A stretch of 33,038 nucleotides of DNA from Lachnospiraceae bacterium. Its GTDB lineage: Bacteria > Bacillota > Clostridia > Lachnospirales > Lachnospiraceae. The stretch is from NCBI GenBank assembly GCA_029008035.1, contig JAQXIY010000117.1, positions 1-33,038 on the forward strand, given 5' to 3'. The first letter of the stretch is position 1. Every line of letters starts with the position of its first letter. A program made the position numbers and the translations under genes. A model generated the notes under the pieces. The model searched no databases. It was not told where the DNA came from and was given only the letters and a program-made list of their open reading frames with translations. Of the stretch, positions 8,291 through 15,699 are shown piece by piece.

Positions 8291-10525
8291 ATGGAAGTAA
8301 TTCAAGTCAAAAAAGGAGAAAAGATTGTTTCTCAGAGGGAGAAGGTTAAGGAATGGTACATTGTCCAAAAGGGAACGGCAATGCTGAAGTACAACTTTAT
8401 TGAAAGCAAGTTGGGCCCAAACACCATTATCGGCATTTTGGAGCAGGACTGGTTCTTGTGTGATTATATTGCCTGTACAGACGTCACTCTTCTGGTTTTT
8501 CCCTGTTGTAGTGTAACGGAGTTGAAGCATTTCTTGTCCGCAGAGGCCAAAATGCGTCGTGTATTTTTGCGCTCTGCTTTAATACAGCGTCACCAATTAC
8601 TGTGCATCTATGCAGACCTGTATCATCGTATTCGTCATTTTCAACATTATTTGGAAGGGGCTTATAATGATTTTACCTTACTCTGCGCGAAGAATAAGTT
8701 GGAAATACGCAGTCCCTTTGACATTACCCAAATGACACCTCTTGAGATTACCCACAAGGCAGAAAACTGGGAGATGAATAATAGCAACAGTCTGATGAAA
8801 GGCTACTTAGAGAATTACTTAAACCTTTTGGAGCAGGATGAGAATATCTGCATCGGAGCCATTATGGAGGCATCGGCCCAGATGCATCGTGTTGTTCGTG
8901 GTGTGGGTGAGATGGTGGCATACCTCCAGTACAACAAGGATTTGATGCTCAGTGATAAAAAGCGTGATATGTTTCACGCTTTGTTTGAAGTGGAATTACA
9001 GTTAAAAAGCCACAGGAAAGATACTGCACAGGTGGAGAGTCTGGTTGAGGAACTCTTTGCCCTGGCCATGAAACTTGGTATGTATGAACCGGAACTGATT
9101 CAGAGATCGCAGACAGAATATGAGACAAAGACGGAGGCTATGGTTCCTCTTGCGGAAGCGTCCGATGAAGACGACTTGCTGTATATTTTGTCCTTTGCCG
9201 GATATGATGATGCCGAGAAGGCAGAACTGTACAGTATGATTGCATCCTATCCGAAAGTTTTGGAGGCCGGGGAAAAGGATGAGGAGGCATATCAGCTTAG
9301 AAAGAAGCTAAACGTGCTTTTCTATGAAATCTATGAAAAATGTTTTTTTGCCGCTATGGAAAAGGGCGGCAATATTCCGGCTGTATTGGAGATGTATTTG
9401 AATTTTGGTTACATGGATCCCGGGGCACTGGGAGAGGAGAACGCCAACGATTTATACGAGTTGTCAGCTCATATGGATTTGTGTCAATCCGGCCATGTGT
9501 TTACCATATATGAGTGGCTGAAGGCCATTTATCGGGGGGAGAAAGAACCTTCCAAGAATGAATTCGATATGGACTATCCGTCGTATCTCAATGATATGTA
9601 TCGTACGGGAGAGTTGAAGAAAGAAGAAGTGGAAGAACGCAAGGAGGACGTAACTGCCAAGGTTAAGTTTGAGATTTCCAATATGTTTAAGGTGGTGAAT
9701 CGCCTTACGAATGGAAATATTACCCTGTTTTGTCCTGTGCTTTCCAGCAAAGATATGATCAATGTACCTGAGAAGATGCTGGTGACTGCTGCTAAGATTG
9801 ATCAGGCTTTAGATGAAATCCGTAAGGTGGATTATTCAGTGTTCTATCGGGAATTGACCAATCATGGATTGCAATATGAGATGCGCAATGAGGCGTTGAT
9901 GCATGAGATTTTGCCGGATGTGATTTTAATGCCCAACGTGGGGAGTAGAGCTATGATGTGGCAGGAGACAGCCAGCATACGAAACGATACACCGGCCAGA
10001 TTTATGCTTCCCATTTTTACATCTGCAGATGTGGATGAGATGATACTGGAAATCACTGGCCGTTATCGTTGGGAAATCTGTCGCAAGATTCAAGGCGTTC
10101 ATTGGAATGACTTGCGTGATCCGTCCCTCACCAGTGAGTACAGCGATTATTTACAATTTTATCGTAAAAACAGAGAACTCTCAGCAGATGCCAGAGAGCA
10201 GATCAAAGGGGCCTTGGTTCGTGCCAAAAACAATTACCGTGAGGTATTTGTGAAGGATTACCAGAATTGGATAAAATACGAGGCGAAAGGCGGATTCCGC
10301 CTGAACAAATATGTGAGACGAATTGTTTTTACCTATTGCCCCTTCTCCAAGGGAATTCGAGATGAACTAAAGAGTAACCCCATGTTTGGAGAGTCTATTG
10401 CAAAGCACGAGAGCGCCATGCGACAAAAGCACAAACGTCTGGAGGCTTTGTATGATAAATTTAAGCAGTCCGGCGGTGAAGTTACACCGGAGATGAAAGA
10501 AAATCTTCATTATTATCAGATGTAG
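8291..10525 (+). CDS. Large protein with N-terminal cyclic-nucleotide-binding-type barrel and unknown C-terminal region
   Basis: Residues 1 to about 110 (VIQVKKGEKIVSQREKVKEWYIVQKGTAML...IIGILEQDWFLCDYIACTDVTLLVFP) have the strand pattern of a CRP/FNR cyclic-nucleotide-binding barrel, and a helix-rich segment follows. The phosphate-binding cassette lacks the Gly-Glu and Arg residues that hold cAMP in CRP, so it may bind another ligand or only proteins. No helix-turn-helix follows the barrel, so it is not an ordinary Crp-type regulator. Residues about 200-744 are soluble, with a conserved-looking C-terminal part (RRIVFTYCPFSKGIRDELKSNPMFG) that I do not recognise. The start at 8291 is preferred over the ATG at 8282, because GGGAGG (8275-8280) is 10 bases from it but only 1 base from the earlier ATG. 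It is the last gene of the operon. Confidence 0.7.
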   Translation: MEVIQVKKGEKIVSQREKVKEWYIVQKGTAMLKYNFIESKLGPNTIIGILEQDWFLCDYIACTDVTLLVFPCCSVTELKHFLSAEAKMRRVFLRSALIQRHQLLCIYADLYHRIRHFQHYLEGAYNDFTLLCAKNKLEIRSPFDITQMTPLEITHKAENWEMNNSNSLMKGYLENYLNLLEQDENICIGAIMEASAQMHRVVRGVGEMVAYLQYNKDLMLSDKKRDMFHALFEVELQLKSHRKDTAQVESLVEELFALAMKLGMYEPELIQRSQTEYETKTEAMVPLAEASDEDDLLYILSFAGYDDAEKAELYSMIASYPKVLEAGEKDEEAYQLRKKLNVLFYEIYEKCFFAAMEKGGNIPAVLEMYLNFGYMDPGALGEENANDLYELSAHMDLCQSGHVFTIYEWLKAIYRGEKEPSKNEFDMDYPSYLNDMYRTGELKKEEVEERKEDVTAKVKFEISNMFKVVNRLTNGNITLFCPVLSSKDMINVPEKMLVTAAKIDQALDEIRKVDYSVFYRELTNHGLQYEMRNEALMHEILPDVILMPNVGSRAMMWQETASIRNDTPARFMLPIFTSADVDEMILEITGRYRWEICRKIQGVHWNDLRDPSLTSEYSDYLQFYRKNRELSADAREQIKGALVRAKNNYREVFVKDYQNWIKYEAKGGFRLNKYVRRIVFTYCPFSKGIRDELKSNPMFGESIAKHESAMRQKHKRLEALYDKFKQSGGEVTPEMKENLHYYQM

Positions 10526-10540
10526 TTATGTATAGAATCA

Positions 10541-10570
10541 AGGGAACCCCCCCGAGGGTTCCCTGTTTTT
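10541..10570 (+). terminator. Intrinsic terminator closing the five-gene operon
   Basis: A 9-bp perfect GC-rich stem (10541-10549 with 10556-10564), a 6-base loop and GTTTTT follow the stop codon of the barrel-domain gene by 16 bases. Read on the minus strand the stem lacks a T-run, so it looks directional and probably does not serve cotJC. Confidence 0.9.
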
Positions 10571-10571
10571 A

Positions 10572-11276
10572 TCAGCACATAGTTTTTTGGTCGCAGCATG
10601 GCATATTGTCGCCTGTTGGTGGCATCAAAGGTCGGGACTGCTTTTGTGGACAGGTGAAATCCGGCATGGTGCTTCCGGGCACCTTGTCGTATGACGGGTT
10701 AATGGCATAGAAGTTCTTTTCGTTCAAGCGGTCTGTTGCTATGCGCAGTGCTTCGCCGAAACGCTGGAAGTGAACAATCTCCCGGGCACGAAGGAAACGG
10801 ATAGGGTCTATGATATCCGGATCCTTTACCATGCGAAGGATGTTGTCGTAGGTGGTGCGAGCTTTTTGCTCCGCCGCCATATCTTCATACAAATCCGTGA
10901 TGGCATCTCCCTTGGACTGGAAGGATGCGGCGGTGTATGGAAAACCGGCTGCGGCCTGAGGATATACGCCCAAAGTGTGATCCACAAAATATTTGTCAAA
11001 TCCCGCAGCCTTGATTTCCTCCGGAGAAAGACCATCTGTCAATTGGTATACGATGGTGGATACCATCTCCAAATGAGAGAGTTCCTCTACTGCTATATCG
11101 GTTAGAAGTCCTGCAACCTCCCGATAAGGCATGGTGTATCGCTGTGAGAGATAGCGCAAGGATGCGCCCAACTCACCGTCGGGACCACCGTATTGACTAA
11201 TGATAAATGCAGCGGCGGCCGGGTTTTTCTGGGTAATGTTGATTGGATACTGTAGACGTTTTTCGTAGTTAAACAT
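10572..11276 (-). CDS. cotJC: Spore coat protein CotJC, manganese-catalase family
   Basis: The 234-residue protein opens MFNYEKRLQYPINI, and its di-manganese helices are visible: EELSHLEM (Glu and His ligands), an EQKARTTYDN helix and REIVHFQRFGEAL (Glu and His). CotJC is a manganese-catalase-like inner coat protein made in the mother cell. The last 25 residues are Cys- and Pro-rich (CPQKQSRP...MPCCDQKTMC) with four cysteines, a possible site for disulfide or metal cross-linking. The start at 11276 has AAAGGAG 7-8 bases upstream; an in-frame extension to 11324 is open but lacks the family N-terminus. Its ATG shares one base with the cotJB stop. Confidence 0.93.
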   Translation of the reverse strand: MFNYEKRLQYPINITQKNPAAAAFIISQYGGPDGELGASLRYLSQRYTMPYREVAGLLTDIAVEELSHLEMVSTIVYQLTDGLSPEEIKAAGFDKYFVDHTLGVYPQAAAGFPYTAASFQSKGDAITDLYEDMAAEQKARTTYDNILRMVKDPDIIDPIRFLRAREIVHFQRFGEALRIATDRLNEKNFYAINPSYDKVPGSTMPDFTCPQKQSRPLMPPTGDNMPCCDQKTMC

Positions 11277-11542
11277 TATGAGTTTCTCCTTTCCCATGGA
11301 TTCTTTTCCAGTCCCCAGCACCAAACCTTATCGGGAGAGGCCGTGGAAAGGGTCAAAGGACCGTATGCATCAGCGTATTCCCTCATTGCCTTTTTGTAGA
11401 GGGACTGATAGTGATTAAAGTGATCAATGGCCGCTTCGTCACAAGGATGGGTATCTAAGTATTCTGTCAGGTCCACCAACATCAGGCTCACCATGTCTAT
11501 CCAGTGTAACAACTGTTCCTGACTGCGAAATTGTGACATCAT
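11276..11542 (-). CDS. cotJB: Spore coat protein CotJB
   Basis: This 88-residue protein is helical at the N-terminus (LLHWIDMVSLMLVDLTEYLDTHP) and carries the family's C-terminal signature YGPLTLSTASPDKVWCWGLEKNPWER. CotJB is a small coat component that depends on, and assembles with, CotJC. GGAG at 11549-11552 is 6 bases upstream of the first of two adjacent ATGs (11542 or 11539). The ATG overlaps the cotJA stop codon, so translation is coupled through the three-gene operon. Confidence 0.93.
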   Translation of the reverse strand: MMSQFRSQEQLLHWIDMVSLMLVDLTEYLDTHPCDEAAIDHFNHYQSLYKKAMREYADAYGPLTLSTASPDKVWCWGLEKNPWERRNS

Positions 11543-11736
11543 TTGATTCTCCTTCCTTCAAAAGGTTTGTTTAGTTCCGGGAAAATGGTTCCTACCTGCA
11601 AGGCTTTATCCGGCTCGTAAAGAGTATGAAGGTTCTGCCAAGGCACATAACCCATGGCGACGGCAAAGCCCTCCAGTTCATCATTGTTGTGTTGTGGACA
11701 ATAGTTCTGCTTTAGAGAACTGTAACAATTGTTCAT
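11539..11736 (-). CDS. cotJA: Spore-coat-associated protein CotJA
   Basis: The 65-residue protein contains the CotJA core AMGYVPWQNLHTLYEPDKALQVGTIFPELNKPFEGR. In the family this short Pro/Trp-containing block is nearly the whole protein. It is needed for CotJC assembly in Bacillus, and the exact function is unknown. It is the first gene of cotJABC. TAAGGAA at 11743-11749 is a reasonable ribosome site. Two cysteines are present in the N-terminal 15 residues (NNCYSSLKQNYCPQ). Confidence 0.92.
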   Translation of the reverse strand: MNNCYSSLKQNYCPQHNNDELEGFAVAMGYVPWQNLHTLYEPDKALQVGTIFPELNKPFEGRRIK

Positions 11737-11764
11737 AGAGAATTCCTTATTTGTATCTTGGTAT

Positions 11765-11790
11765 TAGGATATGAAAAAACGGCGAGGTGG
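11765..11790 (-). promoter_or_regulatory. Possible mother-cell (sigma-E/K-type) promoter for cotJABC
   Basis: On the minus strand CATATCCTA (11773-11765) fits the sigma-K -10 pattern CATANNNTA. A CACC sits about 15 bases further upstream, where sigma-K needs AC. The cotJ operon is mother-cell expressed in known spore formers, which supports this reading, but the match is weak. Confidence 0.35.
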
Positions 11791-11812
11791 TGCGGAAAAA
11801 GAGAGAGTTTCA

Positions 11813-11841
11813 TTGACAAAGCAGGTTAATTTTTCTATGAT
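11813..11841 (+). promoter_or_regulatory. Sigma-A promoter of gltX
   Basis: Perfect TTGACA (11813-11818), a 17-base spacer and TATGAT (11836-11841) lie 37 bases before the gltX ATG. The predicted leader is only about 30 bases, too short for a T-box riboswitch. The best consensus promoter in the window. Confidence 0.85.
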
Positions 11842-11878
11842 AGGTTAGGAAATACGCACAAGATAGAAAGGAAATATC

Positions 11879-13339
11879 ATGAGTAAGGTTAGAACAAGAT
11901 TTGCTCCCAGTCCGACGGGGCGTATGCATGTGGGGAATTTGCGTACAGCACTGTATGCTTATTTGATTGCAAAGCACGAGGGCGGAGATTTTATACTTCG
12001 TATTGAAGATACAGACCAGGAGCGCTATGTGGAGGGCGCAGTGGACATTATTTACCGCACTTTGGCGGGCACGGGACTACTTCACGACGAAGGCCCTGAT
12101 AAGGATGGAGGCGTGGGTCCTTACATCCAGAGTGAGAGACAGGCTAAGGGCATTTATCTGGAATACGCCAAGAAATTAATAGAAAAGGGAGAGGCATATT
12201 ACTGTTTCTGCGATCAGGAGAGACTGGACAGTCTGCGTCAAACTGTGGCAGGCAAGGAGATTTCCATATATGACAAGCATTGCCTGAATCTCTCACAGGA
12301 AGAGATTGAAGCCAACTTGGCGGCGGGTAAGCCTTATGTCATTCGCCAGAATAATCCTCGCACAGGTACAACTACATTCTCCGATGAAATATACGGCGAC
12401 ATTACTGTCGATAATGCGGAACTGGATGATATGATTCTGATTAAGTCCGATGGTTACCCCACATACAACTTTGCCAATGTGGTGGATGACCATCTGATGG
12501 GAATTACCCACGTGGTTCGAGGCAATGAGTATCTTTCTTCCTCACCGAAGTACAATCGTCTCTACGAGGCCTTTGGATGGGAGGTTCCTGTGTACGTTCA
12601 CTGCCCGCTGATTACCAATGAGGAACATCAGAAGTTGAGCAAGCGCAGTGGACATTCCTCCTATGAAGACTTATTGGAGCAGGGATTTTTGACCGAGACC
12701 ATTGTGAATTTTGTGGCTTTGTTGGGGTGGAGCCCGGAGGACAATCAGGAGATTTTCTCTTTAGAGGAATTGGTGAAGGTATTTGACTACCGTCACATGA
12801 GCAAGTCTCCGGCAGTGTTTGATACCCAGAAACTTCGCTGGATGAATGGTGAATATTTAAAAGCAATGGACTTTGATTCCTTCTACGAAATGGCTGAGCC
12901 ATATATTCGTGAGGTGATTACCAAGGACTACGATCTGAAAAAGATTGCAGCTATGGTTAAGACTCGTATAGAGACTTTCCTTGATATCAAGGATCATATT
13001 GACTTCTTTGAGTGTGTTCCGGAGTATGATATTTCCATGTATGCGCACAAGAAGATGAAGACGTCTCCTGAGAGTTCACTGGAGGTTCTTCGTGAGGTAC
13101 TTCCTACTTTGGAAGACTTGGAGGACTACTCCAATGATGCCATTTATCAGGCTCTCAGTGGATTTGTGGCAGAGAAAGGATATAAGAATGGCTATGTTCT
13201 CTGGCCGGTGCGTACCGCGGTCTCCGGAAAACAGATGACGCCGGGAGGTGCAACGGAGATTATGGAGGTTATCGGCAAAGAGGAGTCTCTTTCCAGAATT
13301 CGAAGTGCAATCGAAAAGTTGGAGAGAGAATTGTCATAG
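11879..13339 (+). CDS. gltX: Glutamyl-tRNA synthetase
   Basis: This 486-residue class I aminoacyl-tRNA synthetase charges tRNA-Glu. The HIGH-type signature is [20 protein letters not shown] near the N-terminus, and the KMSKS-type signature is [10 protein letters not shown] at about residue 252. FRIEDTD-type glutamate contacts ([13 protein letters not shown]) are present. The C-terminal half is the helical anticodon-binding region of bacterial GluRS. Length is normal. AGAAAGGAAA lies just before the ATG. A strong promoter drives it, and the helicase gene follows after 46 bases without an obvious terminator. Confidence 0.97.
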   Translation: MSKVRTRFAPSPTGRMHVGNLRTALYAYLIAKHEGGDFILRIEDTDQERYVEGAVDIIYRTLAGTGLLHDEGPDKDGGVGPYIQSERQAKGIYLEYAKKLIEKGEAYYCFCDQERLDSLRQTVAGKEISIYDKHCLNLSQEEIEANLAAGKPYVIRQNNPRTGTTTFSDEIYGDITVDNAELDDMILIKSDGYPTYNFANVVDDHLMGITHVVRGNEYLSSSPKYNRLYEAFGWEVPVYVHCPLITNEEHQKLSKRSGHSSYEDLLEQGFLTETIVNFVALLGWSPEDNQEIFSLEELVKVFDYRHMSKSPAVFDTQKLRWMNGEYLKAMDFDSFYEMAEPYIREVITKDYDLKKIAAMVKTRIETFLDIKDHIDFFECVPEYDISMYAHKKMKTSPESSLEVLREVLPTLEDLEDYSNDAIYQALSGFVAEKGYKNGYVLWPVRTAVSGKQMTPGGATEIMEVIGKEESLSRIRSAIEKLERELS

Positions 13340-13385
13340 GAGATAATTTAGCGGATAGATGAGAGAAGAGTAGAAAGGATGCAGT

Positions 13386-15221
13386 TTGCTTAGTTTATCC
13401 CAGAAACAAGCGGTCTGCCATACGGTGGGCCCTTGTCTTACTCTTGCAGGTCCCGGAAGTGGAAAGACCTATGTCTTGACAAGAAGGATTTGCCATTTGA
13501 TCTCAGAGGAGGGCGTGAGGCCGGAGAACATTCTGGTTATCACCTTTACGAAAGCCGCAGCTATAGAAATGAAGGAGCGCTTTTCCTCTTTGATGGGGGA
13601 GGACGCTCCTGTTGTTTTTGGAACATTTCACTCTGTCTTTTTACAAATGCTTCGACAGGAGAGACGCTATCGAGGCTATGAACTTTTAACAGGTAAACGA
13701 AAATATGAAATTTTAAAAGAGGTGTTGGCATCCTGTAACATTTCTTTGGAAAGCGATGAGGAACTTGATACTCTGGAAAAGGAAATCAGCTATGTGAAGA
13801 ACTCGAAAGTATCATTGGCAGAGTATAGTAAGGAGTCTATGTGGGGAGAAGAGTTCCTTGAAATTTTTGAGCACTATCGGGCCAGAAAGGAGTCCTATCA
13901 CTTTCTTGACTTTGATGATTTGCTTACCGGAACCTGTGAAATGTTAAAGCAGGATAAATCTTTTTTGGAGAAGTGGCAGAAACGATTTACCTACATTCTG
14001 GTGGATGAGGTACAGGATATGAATGCCGTTCAGTATGAGGCAATTCGGTTGTTGGCTTTGCCGGAAAACAATCTATTTGTTGTGGGGGATGATGACCAGT
14101 CTATCTATGGATTTCGCGGTGCCAATCCGGCACTCATGCTTCATTTTAAGGAAGATTATCCGGAGGCTAGGCTGATTCGTCTGGGAGAAAATTATCGCAG
14201 CGGAAGAAAAATTGTGGAGGCTGCCGGTCGTTTGATATCACACAATGCCAATCGATTTGACAAGGCAGTGGAATGCCGAAGCAAAGAGGAGGGAATCTGT
14301 CGGGAAATTGCCTGCGACAGCAGAGAGGCAGAGGCTGTAGCGATACAAGAAACATTGCGTCATTGGAGAGACGAAGGGGTGGTATACACAGATATGGCCA
14401 TCCTGTTTCGCAATCATGTTCACTGTCAGACACTGGTGGATAAGCTGTCAGTGGCCGGGATTCCATTTTTCCTTCGGGACAGAGCCAAGAATCCATATCA
14501 ACATCAGGTAATGCTGGATCTGGTGTCCTATTTGCGGCTGGGAAGCAAAATGCTCCACAGAAGGGATTTGTATCGCGTCATGAATCGACCCAACCGCTAC
14601 CTTTCCAGGGCAAGTGTCGGGGCCGAGTGGATATCCTTTGAACATTGGAAATCCTATTACAGACAACAGCCCTGGCTCTATGAGAGACTGGAACAGCTGG
14701 AACGCCATGTAGATTTCTACCGAAAACTATCCGGCAGTGGAGCCGTAAAATATATTCGCAAGGTGGTTGGTTATGATGCTTATATGGAACAGCGGGCCAA
14801 AAACCCGGAAGAACGAAAACAATGGATGCAGGTGGCGGATTCCCTGGAGGCGCTGGCGGGGGACGGCATCTCTGTTAAGGGGTTACTGGAAAAGTGGGAG
14901 GAGAATTGTAGGATGTTTGAAAGGTTAAACGCTGATGCGGGGAAGAAACATAAGGAGGGAGTGGGTTTGTATACGCTGCACAGCTCCAAAGGGTTAGAAT
15001 TTGAACGTGTCATCATATTGGGATGTCATGAGGGGAGTATCCCCTCCGGGAGGGCTAAGACAGAAGCCCAGACAGAGGAGGAGAGAAGACTCTTTTATGT
15101 GGGAATTACCAGGGCAAAGCGGGAACTGGTTCTCACCTACTTGCTACAGGAAAATGAAGAAAAAATAAGCCCCTCGCGTTTCCTTGGGGAAATGCAAGAG
15201 GCAAATGAGAGAGAGAACTAG
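13386..15221 (+). CDS. Compact UvrD/PcrA-family ATP-dependent DNA helicase
   Basis: The 611-residue SF1A helicase has its motifs in order: Q motif LSLSQKQAV, Walker A GPGSGKT, motif Ia ITFTKAAAIEMKERF, Walker B VDEVQD, motif III VVGDDDQSIYGFRGA, motif IV RLGENYRSG, motif V TLHSSKGLEFERVIILG and motif VI EERRLFYVGITRAKREL. It should translocate 3'-5' on single-stranded DNA. It is about 100 residues shorter than PcrA or UvrD; the region 2B insert is reduced and the C-terminal RNA-polymerase-binding tail is missing. It therefore looks like a second UvrD-like helicase rather than the housekeeping PcrA. TTG start: AAAGGA is 6 bases upstream and no in-frame ATG is available before the Q motif. It shares a CTAG palindrome with the convergent DUF1292 gene. 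Confidence 0.9.
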   Translation: MLSLSQKQAVCHTVGPCLTLAGPGSGKTYVLTRRICHLISEEGVRPENILVITFTKAAAIEMKERFSSLMGEDAPVVFGTFHSVFLQMLRQERRYRGYELLTGKRKYEILKEVLASCNISLESDEELDTLEKEISYVKNSKVSLAEYSKESMWGEEFLEIFEHYRARKESYHFLDFDDLLTGTCEMLKQDKSFLEKWQKRFTYILVDEVQDMNAVQYEAIRLLALPENNLFVVGDDDQSIYGFRGANPALMLHFKEDYPEARLIRLGENYRSGRKIVEAAGRLISHNANRFDKAVECRSKEEGICREIACDSREAEAVAIQETLRHWRDEGVVYTDMAILFRNHVHCQTLVDKLSVAGIPFFLRDRAKNPYQHQVMLDLVSYLRLGSKMLHRRDLYRVMNRPNRYLSRASVGAEWISFEHWKSYYRQQPWLYERLEQLERHVDFYRKLSGSGAVKYIRKVVGYDAYMEQRAKNPEERKQWMQVADSLEALAGDGISVKGLLEKWEENCRMFERLNADAGKKHKEGVGLYTLHSSKGLEFERVIILGCHEGSIPSGRAKTEAQTEEERRLFYVGITRAKRELVLTYLLQENEEKISPSRFLGEMQEANEREN

Positions 15222-15535
15222 TCCATCTCATCAAATTCGGCTTCATCCAAAAGCTCATCGAAGCGTTCTTCTACAGCTTCATACTCCTCGTCTGTCTGGA
15301 TGTTTTCCAGAGAAGGAGTTCCATTCTCGTCTTCATAATAGCGGTAGATATAGACGGTATCATCGGATACAGTCTTGCCATTCTCCTGAATGGGAAGGAG
15401 AGCGATGTAATCCTGTTCTCCCACATCAAAAATGGTCAGAATCTCACAGGTCACCTCAGAACCATCGTCCATATTGATGGTCACTACTACATCGTCGTCA
15501 TTTTCATCCACGGGAAATACTTCGTTATTTGCCAT
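15218..15535 (-). CDS. Acidic DUF1292-family protein
   Basis: The 105-residue, strongly acidic protein (Asp/Glu at both ends) has a central beta-rich core, VVVTINMDDGSEVTCEILTIFDVGEQDYIALLPI, characteristic of DUF1292 (YrzB-like) proteins of Firmicutes. Function is unknown. The start at 15535 (MANNE) is chosen because AAAGGAG at 15543-15549 is 7 bases upstream; an in-frame ATG at 15556 lacks such a site. Its TAG stop overlaps that of the convergent helicase gene. In many Firmicutes DUF1292 genes sit with yrrK (ruvX) and yrzL; that context is absent here. Confidence 0.85.
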   Translation of the reverse strand: MANNEVFPVDENDDDVVVTINMDDGSEVTCEILTIFDVGEQDYIALLPIQENGKTVSDDTVYIYRYYEDENGTPSLENIQTDEEYEAVEERFDELLDEAEFDEMD

Positions 15536-15580
15536 AATTGGTCTCCTTTTATACACTGTAAACAGTAGTTTTATGAAAAG

Positions 15581-15609
15581 ATTATACGAAAGGATTTGGA
15601 AAAAAGCAA
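15581..15609 (-). promoter_or_regulatory. Sigma-A-type promoter of the DUF1292 gene
   Basis: On the minus strand TTGCTT (15609-15604), a 17-base spacer and TATAAT (15586-15581) read toward the start at 15535. The -35 box lies next to the -35 box of the divergent isoamylase-like gene. A dyad ACTGT-AA-ACAGT at 15555-15566 falls just downstream of the expected transcription start. Confidence 0.6.
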
Positions 15610-15624
15610 CAATTCAAGTATAAT
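15596..15624 (+). promoter_or_regulatory. Sigma-A-type promoter of the isoamylase-like gene
   Basis: TTGGAA (15596-15601), 17 bases and a perfect TATAAT (15619-15624) lie about 75 bases before the ATG at 15700. It overlaps the minus-strand DUF1292 promoter. Confidence 0.6.
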
Positions 15625-15699
15625 GAAAGTATCTTTGTATATTTTTGAGATAAAAGGTTTGCTGCAGTAGTCTATGATGAATCAGAAAACGAGGTGGAT

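Noticed and set aside
7700-8530. A 276-codon open frame on the minus strand across two operon genes
   Set aside because: It spans the junction of two well-supported genes, is Leu/His/Ile-rich as expected of an antisense shadow, and lacks a ribosome site.
11842-11878. T-box riboswitch before gltX
   Set aside because: The predicted leader is about 30 bases and has no specifier or antiterminator structure.
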